DNA of 64,000 bases, from NCBI GenBank assembly GCA_037951105.1, contig JBAMJV010009705.1, forward strand, positions 19,607-83,606, in the 5' to 3' direction. The notes under the pieces were generated by a model, which saw nothing but the letters and a program-made list of their open reading frames with translations, was not told where the DNA came from and made no database searches. A program made the translations under genes and the position numbers. Each line of letters starts with the position of its first letter. Position 1 is the stretch's first letter. Origin of the DNA: Echinarachnius parma (Eukaryota > Echinodermata > Echinoidea > Clypeasteroida > Echinarachniidae). Below are positions 40,101-50,928 of this stretch, piece after piece.

Positions 40101-43100
40101 ACTGTGTGTTTTTTTCTCCTTCAGATTCTTATAATGCACTTATGTTTTCCGTTTATAGGTTGGATATGCACGTTTAAGAATGACAATTGTGGACTTGTTC
40201 AGGATAATAGGAAGGCATGGGAACGATTTTCTTCTCGACTTGAGGGAGGTAAGACAGTGTTCATGTCTTGACATGTTATATATATTGTCGATAAATAACT
40301 TGACGAAATTAATAGCGATGTACCAACTAATGTCTGAAAACAAATCATAAATGATGCATTTCATAAAAATTAATATAATTATGTCATTTTTAAACGAAAT
40401 CCTCTAAATTGTACTAAACAACCTCCCTTGATTCAAGCTTTTGATAGTGGGTTGGAGTTGGAAGATTGCTTTCTTAGCAACCGGTATAGGTCAGACATTT
40501 CTGGCTTGCCTGACATCGTTTAGAACTATTACCAATGTAAACAAATCATTGTGACGTCACACTTCCTTACCCTATTAGTTTACTGATTTGTCATGCCGCA
40601 GCGTATTTCCCTCTGTCCGTTGTTGATACTTTACAGATTATTTACGAGCATTTCTGAACGAGGACCGTCAGGCGGTAAGCTTTACAAATCCTGGTCCCTA
40701 CAATTCCAGCAGGGACTCGGATTACCCTTCTGACTGACATCCAACGATTAAGACAATCGCTTACTAGATATAGGGTCATGTGTATTATCTTAATGATCTG
40801 TCTTACGAAGCATTTTGTTTCTTCTTCTAATTTTTTCATTTACAGATTATTTCCGAGCATTTCTTAACGAAGATCGTCAGGTGGCAAGGTTTACGATCCC
40901 GGGTCCCTACAACTCGAGCAGGGGAGAACTTTCCTTCCTTCTAGCGGCGTACGAAGAAGACCGCGTTGAAGATGGCTCGATGCAACTGTCCTTGTGCAAG
41001 AATGGAGGAGTGTCCCTCTTCACCGTCCAACCTCTGCCGCTGTGGGGGTGGCAACATATCCGAATACTGTACGATTGTTCAACTGCTGATAACGTTGAGG
41101 TAGCTATACCGTATTACGGTTAAAAACTTACTGGTTGCAAAAAACAACTTGATGAAACCTGTTCTAATTTTTCCACGACTAATACCATTATCCTGGTAGC
41201 GACATTTAAATTATACGAAGAAAAGGGAGAAGGTGATGTAGTTGTAGTAGCTGACGCATTTGATAGTAGCATAATTGGTCCGGAAAATCATGCAATTTAT
41301 CAACTTAAATTTGTATTGTTTATTATCTCTACGTTTATTATCCTTTTTAACGCACTTATATATGGTAGTATAATTGCATATAATTGTCTAACTCATGAAG
41401 AAATATTGATCCCATGCAAATGTAGCTCTGTACATTTGCTGTAAAGTACTGTGCGAGATTAAAATGAGAAATTATCATTTATTTATGCGTTTGTTGTTGT
41501 TCAGATCGTGTTCGTGGCGAGGACAGGAATGGCGGAAATAACGGTGAAAGTCGACTACATTCAAGTACAAGAATACTTCCCTACACCCCTAGGTAACGTA
41601 AACAACTGCAGTAGAACCGTTTATCAAGAGTTCTGGCCCCGTAACATAAAGATGTATGATTGCACGATCAATGAATCAATCGTAACTTCAATACATAGAT
41701 TGTACATGATTAATTGTGAATCGTTTTGTTACGGAGCCGCGATATAACAAAACACAAATTATGTTGGTCAACTCAAGGCTGTTAATATTCCTTTGTGGGT
41801 GTTTTGTTTTGCACTGATATCACAAGAGACCTGATAAAGCAGGTAATTTTCATGGCCCTAAGCTCCTTGATATAACGATATTCCATTGTATCACTGACAT
41901 TTGCATCACCCAGAATTTGATACTTCAAGAATGTTACTAAATATCTGGTAGGAAGACATCACTTCACAGTTTGTTTACAGCAAACATTTGATTTTGATTT
42001 TCACTAATCATGTTAATAATTTGATATTTTCATCCGTACGTCTGAACAAGAACGTAAGTCGGGTTATGTATAAAACGCAATAAAAAATCATTATCCGAAA
42101 ATTTTCAAAAGGTTTGTAATAAGCTAATAATAAAACAAATTACTTATTTAATAAAAATGACAATTATCATGACTGTTCGTCATGGCATTACATCAAAATT
42201 CATTACTGCCATGGCCATCTCAAGTTCATGAATGAAACAGTTAACATGTGTACTACGTTATCTGATGCTGATGCATACAAACACGTATAGTACTACATGT
42301 ATATATATCTCCTTTGTATAGAACCTGTCCCAGTATCTTCAGCAAACGTAAAAGCTCCCACATCGCAGTCGGTGTCGACGTCGGTGCCCATGGTTTCCGC
42401 TGCTAGACCCGCCCCGACTACTTTCATTTTTCGACGGGAGAGCATGGCAGAACAGTCTCCCAAAACGACGGCACCGATCATCTCTCCAACTGATCATCGT
42501 CATTCTACATCACCAGAGTCAACATCCCAAAGCCTCCTGTCTTCAACGACACCATCGTTACCGTGGAAACCGTCTACAGTTCCATACGGGGCAGCTAAAC
42601 ATCCGCTCCATCCTGGATCTAAAGTGACCGAAACAACATGGGCAAATGCTTCGACTGCGCACGACACTATCGAGGACAACTATCGTTGGAAAGGCGCAAT
42701 TGAAAGTCGCGAAGATGGAGTGAATGTGACAACGTCATCAGCGATCGTTGCAGGTGCTAACGCAGGTGGGATTGAGCTTTCATTTTATTTCATCATGTAT
42801 GTGCGGTTTATTTGTCTAATCAACAAATCATATATAAGTTTGTATAGCTGTAGTAAAATATGTTATAGAAGCCAAACTGCATAGTAAAGGTGTTTAACAA
42901 AAAATGATTCCCTGCAGGGAAAAACAAAGTTATGGAAACCATGATATAGATGTCCCTAAGGCATTGTCTAGAATGGCCGCCTTTCTTTGGTCTCTTCAGT
43001 GATCACAATGCGCAGGCTTGCCTTCACTTAGTTTAGGTATGTCTATTCGTGGATGCATACTTATAATGTAGGCTTACAGAGCAAACGTTTCTCAATATTA

Positions 43101-45556
43101 TCGCCTAGTCCCACTGCACCGTTTCTCCTTCCGTTGCATATTCGTTTGACCTCCAGAAGGTACTAGCAGGAAACACAATGATGGGGACCAAGATCGGAAT
43201 TTGGATAAGGATACTATTTTTAATTCGGCTCCGTTTCGCGTGAAACGAAACGTCATAGAACTTCAAAATTTGCGAGATACTGATCGTTTCGCCACATTTT
43301 GATCGGATAGGTATTACCCAAATTATAACACGTTGATAGTTACCAATGTTTCATTTTCCCGAACGTTATGAAACAGTGCTAAGTTTGTTTGTTCCCCGAT
43401 TAATTGTAAAAGATGATGTCTTACGAGCCTTCAAACACTCCCAACCCCCATCTCCCCTCCGCTCCGTTCTCTCTGTATCATATCTAATTCCCAATATTAT
43501 CATGATTATGGGCTATACAGAATCGGAAGTTGTTCCGGTGGTATCGGATATAATAGTTCAAAATGATTGCCCTATACCGCCCCAGCTTCCCGTACATACA
43601 TAACTGGAGGTTGCGTTGACGGTTTCACTCTTGCTGTAATACTGTTCAATTCTTCATGACGATTTTATCATACATTTGTTACTCCCTTACATCTTTCGGT
43701 CTTTCTTTAATGATTTGTTTTTAATTTATTTCATGTTCACAGGTGGGGGGTCGGAAGTTATTCCGGTTGTATCTGCAGTGGTAGCTTTTCTTTGCCTGGT
43801 CGGTCTCACTGTTGCTACGCTGTACATCTGCTCATACCGAAGAAGGTAAGTCTCTTTATGCCACATTTACCTGGTGTACATATTATATAATTATATATCT
43901 ATAAATAAGACAATGCGATAACAGTGCAGTATAGTCAAACCTGTCTTAGCGGCCACCTGTGTATATCAGCTAACCTGCAATTAGTGGACACCAAAAATCA
44001 TCCTTGCAGAGAAAAAATAGGTTACAGAATCTGTTTATAGAGGTCACCTGTCTACAGTGGGCATCTGGATAGTTTCCATTATGTAGTCACTATGCACATG
44101 TTTGACTGTCTATCTAAAAAAAAAATGCTATAAAGCTGCCAAAATATTCACGACCTATGGAAACAAAATTATTGTAAAACATTATATATATATTTGTTTC
44201 AATAGGTCAAGGACACAAGCGAAATCCAAAAGAGAAAGAGGTCACACAAGCACCGATGATCCGACAACGCATACGAACTCCGCCTTCCGGTCCTTGGATG
44301 ACCTTCCTCCAACGCCAGATCTCCTCGTGGGAATACACCAGCCACTTGTCCAGAGCAGTTCTTTGGACGAGGGCGGTCCGTTCTGTCGGCAGGGGGTCGA
44401 CAACGAGTACGCGGAGCTTGATGAATTCTTGGACGCGAGTTTCAGCAGCGCAGGCTATCCAGTCTACAACACGTTGGAGCCGCTTCTCTACCACGAATAC
44501 AACACGTTGGAGCTGACCAACCACGAGTCGCCAAACGAGAATAGCCACGCCTACTTCGTTCTTGAGGATACGCCCGTAGACAGCGAAGGGCGGCACTATG
44601 AAGAGGCGGGGCCTCCCGGCGGTGTTATAAGTGAAAGGGGCGTGGCTGGGCCGGTCTACGCCGTTGTCAAGAAAAAGGGTGTAAAGGGGTCATTTAAAAG
44701 GACATGTAGTGAAAGGGGTGTAGTACGGGAGCCTACCAATGATGACAGCAGGGAAAGGGGCGTGGTCAAGTCTTTACAAAATGTTGACCAGGAAACGGGC
44801 GTGGCTGGGCAGGTCTATGCTGTTGTCAAGAAAAAGGGCGTGACGGGATCAGCAAACAAGGTCTTTAGAAAAATGGACGAAGTGGAGGCTATTCACGATA
44901 TTAACAAGAAAAGGGGAGGGGCTTTGCCGGTGTACACTGCTATCAGGAAAGCAAGTGCAACGTGGTCATTGGACAAGGTATGTGATAAAAGGGGCGTAGC
45001 GGAGTCTTTTAACAATGCTGATCGGGAAAGGGGCGTGGCAGGGGAGAGGGTTTACCCTACCGCAATCCGAGAAAGGGGTTTGTCGATGTCTTCCCAAGCT
45101 GCTAGCAAAGATAGGGTTATGTCAGATTGTTTTCAAGATATTCTCAACAACAGGGGCGAGCAGTCAGAGGAGGTCAACTCCCGCCGATCGCTCAGTTCTT
45201 TGCAAAAGTTACTGACCGACACTACCCACGAATACTACATCCTGGAACCACCAGTAAAAGGTGGTGCTACCATGAATCCGACCAATGGTCCGACTGCATA
45301 TCAAGATATCGGCCCAGGTGTCATAGAACTCGAAAGATTTGGTGAAAGTGGTCCACAAGAATCTGGATCCGCCCGCTTATTCCACGAGGTTCAATACAAC
45401 TCGTTGAATTTTAGGGACATTTCTGCTCAAAGAGCGTGTGGATTGGCGGATAGGATAACTCATCTCAGAAGCAGCCATGTTGTGAGCGAGGACCGGAAGT
45501 ATGACAAACTAGAATTCCCGCAAAATGATTCGTCAGTGGAACCGCAGCTGGGGTGA
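37114..45556 (+). CDS. Second MAM-like transmembrane receptor with ITAM-bearing tail
   Basis: Nine exons join in frame to 908 residues: 37114-37192, 38437-38684, 39749-39830, 40159-40248, 40846-41099, 41505-41592, 42322-42753 (a donor at 42765 is equally in frame), 43743-43845 and 44206-45556. Exon 1 encodes a signal peptide (MARIRFMIILTALICWLG). Exons 2-3 are a MAM-like domain lacking its first exon. Exons 4-6 are a complete MAM-like domain (WICTFKNDNCG; IVFVARTG). Exon 7 is a Ser/Thr/Pro stalk. Exon 8 crosses the membrane and ends YRRR. Exon 9 is a tail with Tyr motifs. Exon 1 (79 nt), exon 5 (254 nt), and the phases match the receptor at 20614, so the two are tandem paralogues; this one has no SRCR exon. 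Signalling function is inferred from the ITAM and shared tail motifs. Confidence 0.78.
37193..38436. other. Intron 1 of the second receptor
   Basis: I looked for a Trp-x-Cys-x6-Cys-Gly exon that would start the first MAM domain and did not find one. It holds a tRNA-like T-arm on the minus strand (about 37550-37600, T stem CCGGG/CCCGG) and a palindromic element at 37619-37784. Confidence 0.45.
37619..37784. mobile_element. Palindromic MITE family C, copy 1
   Basis: Ends CCCGTTGCAGAAAGAGAT and ATCTCTTTCTGCAACGGG are inverted. Internal CGATCGTAAGTTACAAT and ATTGTAACTTACAATCGG extend the arms to about 50 bp. Other copies are at 47850-47977 and 59066-59205. Confidence 0.85.
38799..39333 (+). mobile_element. 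TTAA-type MITE family A, copy 3
   Basis: A complete copy flanked by TTAA at 38795-38798 and 39334-39337. It starts AGGGGTAGTTTAGTTTTGGT and ends CCAAAACTGTACTACCCCT. It lies in the intron between exons 2 and 3 of the second receptor and is very similar to the copy at 8629. Confidence 0.85.
40637..40735 (+). pseudogene. Truncated tandem copy of receptor exon 5
   Basis: After an intact-looking acceptor (ACTTTACAG), the sequence ATTATTTACGAGCATTTCTG and about 70 further bases resemble the start of the real exon at 40846. They share GACCGTCAGG and GGTCCCTACAA, then diverge. In the exon frame the copy breaks down and cannot replace the real exon. It looks like a partial local duplication of the exon's 5' half. 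Confidence 0.8.
41100..42321. other. Introns 5 and 6 of the second receptor
   Basis: Apart from exon 6 (41505-41592), I see no coding sequence and no recognisable repeat here. Confidence 0.4.
42754..43511. other. Intron 7 of the second receptor, 5' part
   Basis: No exon or repeat that I can name, apart from a short palindrome CCCTGCAGGG at about 42911. Confidence 0.4.
43512..43562 (+). pseudogene. Fragmentary copy of the transmembrane exon start
   Basis: ATCGGAAGTTGTTCCGGTGG and the following TATC resemble the start of the true exon at about 43750 (GTCGGAAGTTATTCCGGTTG, then TATC). The product would read SEVVPVVS against SEVIPVVS. Similarity ends after about 30 bases and no hydrophobic stretch follows. 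Probably another partial exon duplication. Confidence 0.55.
43743..43845 (+). CDS. Exon 8 of the second receptor, transmembrane segment
   Basis: Enters in phase 1 and leaves in phase 2. It encodes GGGSEVIPVVSAVVAFLC, then LVGLTVATLYIC and SYRRR. The same phases and basic end occur in the paralogue's exon at 30614. Confidence 0.85.
44206..45556 (+). CDS. Exon 9 of the second receptor, ITAM-containing tail
   Basis: A tail of 450 codons. At 44465-44509 it encodes YNTLEPLLYHEYNTL: two Tyr-x-x-Leu motifs separated by seven residues, the classical ITAM spacing. Other Tyr motifs are EYAEL, HAYFVL, VYAVV (twice), VYTAI, HEYYILEP, AYQDI, QYNSLNF and KYDKLEF. A basic middle part has about ten RGV-type repeats (ERGVAG..VYAVVKKKGV). 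LFHE..YNSLNF and THEYYILEP correspond to LFHEKEYNTLDF and THEYYIIEP in the paralogue. No catalytic domain is seen. Confidence 0.85.
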
Positions 45557-46601
45557 GAACATACATGATAGCCTCCTCCATTAGATCGACAATTCGATTA
45601 AGCGCATGAAATAATGCTAGAAGTATGTTATAGCAACATGAGATCGTTGCTCCGGGTTGATTTGAACTTTTTTTTAAAGGGGGGAGAGCAAAACATTATA
45701 TTATTCTCCCTCCAGCTCAAAGGCAGCATTTCCCTCTGGATCAACATGACCATCGAGAACGTCAACGATACGCCACTTTTTGAATATACCATTTATGTGC
45801 AAATTACACACTCTACAATATCGGCCTTTGTCGTAGTTGTGTCAACTTAAGAGATACCAAGAAAAGTGTTTTACAATGTTGATAAACCTATTAGTATAAG
45901 TATTCTATTCGACCAACATCAGAGAACAGAAGCATGTGTGCAAACAATAATTCTGAATTGGTAATGACAATGACTATACGATCGATCGTGAGTTTGCAGA
46001 AACAAACTACAGTATATCGAGTTAGTTTCTTTCACGGCAAATCATAACACCGTGTACATAATTATTGTTATACATTATAAGTAGAAATAATTATATAAAT
46101 GTAATATTTTTCTTTTTCTTTTTTTTCTGGTTGATATAGATGGTAAAAACGCTGCCCATGTAGATAATAACGTTGTCTAGTGTTTTGCTTCACCCGATTA
46201 TTTTTAATTCAGTTTTATATTCTTGATAATGATAGTTATACGTTCATAAGCAAAAATTTGTTTCGATGATATATATATTCGACTCTGCCACCATTTCGAT
46301 CAAAATAATGATAACGATCATAGAAATGGGAAAGCATTTAATTGCTCCGAGCGCTTTGAGACTTAACTGTGAAAGCGCTATATATAAAGTGCTAAAAAAG
46401 CTTTATTTAAAATTGGACAATTGTTATTATTATTTATTGTATTTCAACAATGCACAATCTTATTTAAAGGTTCCTTGAAATCCCAATGCAAGTTGCCTTC
46501 AACTATTGTGCATTAGTGTATACATCAACTATTTGTTAACTATTTGACCTACATATGTTTTGTATATTTTTAAACATTTTAACAATTATTTACTTCAGTT
46601 G
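45557..46601. other. 3' flank of the second receptor, intergenic
   Basis: The 3' untranslated region and spacer. No second gene or named repeat is seen. Confidence 0.4.
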
Positions 46602-47150
46602 GGCAAGACCAATCTCTAAAAAAAACCTCTCCAGAGTAAAAACCCCTTGTGACATCATCTCTCAATCACTGGTCAACTAACCGGAGATGAACAAAAGACA
46701 TACTTACAAAAGTACATGCTCACAATAATATGATGCACTGCATGTTTCCATGCAAAAGCTTATCAATGCTTTTCTTGGTCCTTATCATGGTTGAGCTTAT
46801 CTGACAGAGCAACTGATATTGAAATTGAAAGTGTGTCAGTTAGAATAGTATTCAAACATGTGATGCTATTGTGACCAAGCCCTCGCCTTGGTACAGTTGC
46901 ATTCCACCCTGTATTGTTCATCTTTTCAGTAATTGAGTATTGATTGATAGCAGTTGCTATGTCAGATAAGCTCAACCATGGTAAGGACAAGAAAGGCATT
47001 GAACATGCAGTGTATGTTATTGTGAGCATGTTCTTTTGTAAGTTTGTCTTTTGTTCATCTCCGGTTTAATAGTTGACCAGTGATTGAGAGATTATGTCAC
47101 AAGGGGTTTTTACTCTGGAGAGTTTCTTTTTTTTTTAGATATGGGCCTTG
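46602..47150. repeat. Large foldback element, about 200-bp arms
   Basis: Arms 46602-46815 and 46951-47150 are inverted copies. Examples are CCAGAGTAAAAACCCCTTGT with ACAAGGGGTTTTTACTCTGG, and GGTTGAGCTTATCTGACA with TGTCAGATAAGCTCAACC-type sequence read in reverse. The central 135 bp is unique. No coding capacity is seen. Confidence 0.85.
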
Positions 47151-47849
47151 AATGAAAATAAAATCATATCATTGTTGATAATCCTTTATAGTGTAATATG
47201 TCTGGTCTTGTTATTATTATCTGGAATAAAATAACCATGATTTTACTTTTCTAACCATTTTCCTTGTCAATCGGGTATTTCTGTTTTTATAATTGGGGTA
47301 CAGCAGGTCACAATGGTCCTTCGATGGATGGATGGAATGCGATCATGTACAAAACAATAAATGCGTTATGGTATAAAGTTACTCGCGATGTACATACTAG
47401 TTTTAAGGATTATTCGCGATGATCGCGATAACAAGGATATCACAAATGTAACACGGGGCCCTTCTTTAAGGCAATACAAAGTACCAAGACCTCATTTATA
47501 TTATCGCTATAATTTTCTTTCCGCATGTTGTGTAATTATACTTCCCCGACCTTTCATATTGTCGTTACTGTAGATTGTCAGCCAACCATAGACCATCGCA
47601 GCCCCAGTGTGAACAGGGCATGACTGCGTATGACACTCGTCGCATAAAGCTAAGGAAAAGCATCATTATCATGTATAATTATGTCCGTTTCAAACTGGGG
47701 AAAAACATCTTTGCACGGTTCCATGATGTGCATCATTATAAGTATGTTCCAACCCAGTGTCAAGCATCCCCAAAGGTTTAGATATTTCTTCTTAGAACGC
47801 AAACTCACAAGGTTATCATTTTCTGATGATTTCTTTTTCGTAACAGACG
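47151..47849. other. Intergenic, nothing recognised
   Basis: No exon, RNA or repeat that I can support apart from a short GATG run at about 47325. Confidence 0.4.
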
Positions 47850-47977
47850 GGGGCCCCGTTCAGAAAGAGATATACAATGAGTTACAATAAGTCCGATCAC
47901 GTGTTCTAAATGCGCAAATCTGATTGGTTGAAACGCGCAAATTGTCTGACTTAATCAATTGTATCTCTTTCGGGAAA
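47850..47977. mobile_element. Palindromic MITE family C, copy 2
   Basis: Begins GGGCCCCGTTCAGAAAGAGA and ends ATTGTATCTCTTTCGGG. It is shorter and more diverged than the copy at 37619, but the central CTGATTGGTTGAAACGCGCA part is shared in reverse. Confidence 0.75.
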
Positions 47978-48890
47978 TTGTCTTACAAGTATAAATTCCC
48001 CAGATGAAGAGAACAAGGCACCTGACTTATATTATATTCCTGGTAGGTCTATGCTTATATCAGCTGCATCGGTGTCTACGGAAAAAAAACACTCTTTCAT
48101 TCGATTTGGTACTCATTTCTAAGCTTGTTTCGGGACAAATATCGCGAATGAATCATTGAAACAAGATTGGCAATGACATAATTATATAACTAACAACATT
48201 AGTTTACTGTAAAGGATACAATGATTAACTTAATGCGACATTTGGCAGTCTTGTTGATCCCGAGACGTATATCATAATTCCGACTATACTAGTTCGCCCC
48301 CTTTCCCTTCCCGACTACGAATGACGTGGACAGTTGTATGCTATATCCGATCTGTAATTACTATTTTTAGTCAAGGATAAGCGTCTGTTCTCACTGAATT
48401 CCGCTGTACCTACATGACTGTATAATAACGCGATGATTTTGTTCACTAAAGTGTGCGTACAATAAATTCTAATTCACATGACTAATCGCATCGTATACAG
48501 GCAGGGGTGCAGGATTCCCACATTGGTGATGTGTCCCGTATAACCTACGAGAAAGCATAATTATACCCAAGACTGTAATGAGGAAACTAATCGAATTTGG
48601 ATTATTTTGTTATCAGTCTGTATAAAGAACATGCGGAGCTGCTGCTGCTAATGAAATGGAATAATATTAAAATTATACACAGCCTGGATATGAGTTCGAT
48701 ATTGGACATGACTTCATTTATTAGTCGTTAATGTCTGAAGTGGCTCATACCGTCTTTTGGACACCGATACTGGCTTACACAGTGTTGAATACACTCTTGA
48801 TTGACCTCAGCCCAATATATATCGAGCAATTCAAAGCAAAGCTGAGCGTTTTTTCATAACATTTTGATAACAAAGCGAATCAAAGGTGAC
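47978..48890. other. Upstream region of the papain-fold-like gene
   Basis: No gene is seen. The promoter and 5' untranslated region of the gene starting at 48891 should be within it, but no element is clear enough to mark. Confidence 0.4.
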
Positions 48891-50186
48891 ATGGATCCTC
48901 GCAAGAGCATCGAATCGACCGCCGTCGTCATCGTCCTGTTCGCCGTCGCACTCGTGTCATCGTGCAACATCGCGAGCACCGGTTCGAGGGGACCGAAGAA
49001 GCCGATTCCCGGCCTTGCAGACGGTAAATGTTTTTGTTTTAATCTGGTTTCCCATAACTATCAAGCAAACAATAACACACATTATTTACAGAATTGGCTG
49101 AAATCGTAAAAATATTTATGAAAAAAAAAATGCTTGAGTTGTGTTTAAAAAGTATAGTCGTTTCTTGATGTGGTTGTCTGAAGTTTTTTTATGACGAATG
49201 TATACAAAAAATGTAAACATTATAACATTGAAACAAAATCCATACTTACAAGTTATAAATGTGCGTTGTAATTAAGTCTGAATTATATCATTATCTTTGC
49301 CCTATATACGACTAAAGTGAGACAACATCCTTAAAAATGTAATTTAAATTATCGGGTGCATTTTTAAAGCGCCAATAGGACACAGCGAATTTCTTCTGTC
49401 AAGGACTATACGCTTATGTCGAATTGTACAAAGTATTATTTTGTTTTCATCATGCAGACACTTGGCCTACGACAAACGACGTCATAAAGTGTCCCGTAAA
49501 TCGTAATGGTCTTTGAAGATCCGAACTCAATAGAGATTTATTATGTACATTTTCTAATAGAATACATTTGTACCCCTTTCTGTTTTGCACATTACGTCAT
49601 CGATCCCTGGCAACCAATGGCAATGATGACCACAGAGCTCTTCTCGGATGTCTGGCTCGGAGCCATCGAGTTCCCTGATTTCCTCTGCGGTTTATCGAAG
49701 TCGTCATCGCCGACAGGAACAGGGTCATCGTCGGGGAAACCTTCGTTGGGAGGATCGGGGGACGTCAAGCCCACGGACCAACCCGCCGCCAACCCATTAC
49801 GCGACTACGGCCCCGCTGAACTAAACAATTACGACCGAATACGCTACATCAACAACCTCCCCCAGCGTATGGCGGAGCTTCCCACGGGGAAGGTCAACCC
49901 GTACAAGTTCGACCACTCCTTCGTTTACTTCCGGGGTCATACCTTCGAGTGGGGCGCGAGTGTGTTGTACGACTACGCTCGCGGGAACATCGGTCGCGAT
50001 CCGCACGCGTGCCCGGCGATGTGGAGCCTCCAGCGAGGGAGTAACTGTACCCTGGCGGAGGCGGAGGTGATGGCGGAGCGGTTCGGAAGGGAACGTGGGG
50101 CGTACGATTTGCTGTCAAATAACTGTCATCACTTCGCCGAGTGGTTCATGACCAAACTTCTCGCAGGGGAGTGCTCTTCCGTTTGA
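48891..50186 (+). CDS. Small secreted protein with LRAT/PPPDE-like papain-fold signature
   Basis: Exon 1 (48891-49023) encodes a signal-peptide-like start: charged MDPRKSIES, then a hydrophobic TAVVIVLFAVALVSSC. Exon 2 starts at 49458 (DTWPTTNDVIKCP). The last exon ends at 50186; its start is uncertain. An acceptor at 49560 is in frame only if exon 2 ends at 49508, leaving a 52-bp intron. An acceptor near 49637 is an alternative. The C-terminal half has FDHSFVYFRGHTFEWG and YDLLSNNCHHFAEW, a His followed later by Asn-Cys. This order is typical of circularly permuted NlpC/P60 relatives such as LRAT and PPPDE proteins, which act as acyltransferases, hydrolases or deSUMOylases. The exact family and any activity are unproven. 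The coding part is clearly GC-richer than its surroundings. Confidence 0.6.
49024..49457. other. Intron 1 of the papain-fold-like gene
   Basis: AT-rich, GTAAAT donor and CATGCAG acceptor. Nothing else is recognised. Confidence 0.5.
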
Positions 50187-50285
50187 GAGTAGAAATGACA
50201 TGATAATTGTTTTAATAGGTCCATGAGAACAGAAATAAATATCTGTGCGGGGAATTGATCGATGCATGCAAGTGTTGTAGATAAA

Positions 50286-50769
50286 TAATGAAAAACTGAG
50301 TGTAAAATGCGAAAGAGCATACGATTCTAACGACAGAATAAACTTTATTTGATCAAAATCGGTTCAGAAACGGCTGAAATATCAATAAATATATCCGATC
50401 GGAATAAATCTGGGCCCCAGATTTATTCGATTATTTTTTTTAATTTATAAAATGCTTAGACTTTTTCAAAAATTGTTTAAAGGGTTTTTAAATAGTTGTT
50501 GATGATCTCTCTATTTCCTCATTATTTCAACAATACATCACATGCATCATTTTGTATGAAATATGGTTGAAACTGATTTTTTTTTTTTTTAGAGAGCGCC
50601 CTCTTGTGTTTTAATGGCTCTTTTTGAATGATAACAGGCCTTCAGTTACTTAGTCGTTTGTAATTTTATATACCTTTCGAGCATGGTGGAGTTATAAATG
50701 TTAGTTTGTTTTGTTACTGTGCAGGTTTTGGTTACTAAACCTCAGCCTTACCAAAACTGCACTACCCCT
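50286..50769 (+). mobile_element. TTAA-type MITE family A, copy 4 (5' truncated)
   Basis: Begins within family A sequence (AATAATGAAAAACTGAGTGT) and runs to CCAAAACTGCACTACCCCT followed by TTAA (50770-50773). The left terminal repeat is missing. It starts about 100 bp after the stop codon at 50186, so it may be part of the transcript's 3' end. Confidence 0.8.
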
Positions 50770-50928
50770 TTAATATGCAATGTATTGTTTGAATTTTTCT
50801 TATAGACATCCCTTTATATGACTCGATTAAATAGAACAATCGAATGATTACTTTTCATGGAATTTGCTACTTCTAATCTAGAAATTCGATTTTCAAGGGA
50901 TCTTTATGGGTCATAATGATGGGTGCGG

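Noticed and set aside
45614-45850. 78-codon frame after the second receptor's stop
   Set aside because: No recognised domain and no link by splicing. Probably within the 3' untranslated region.
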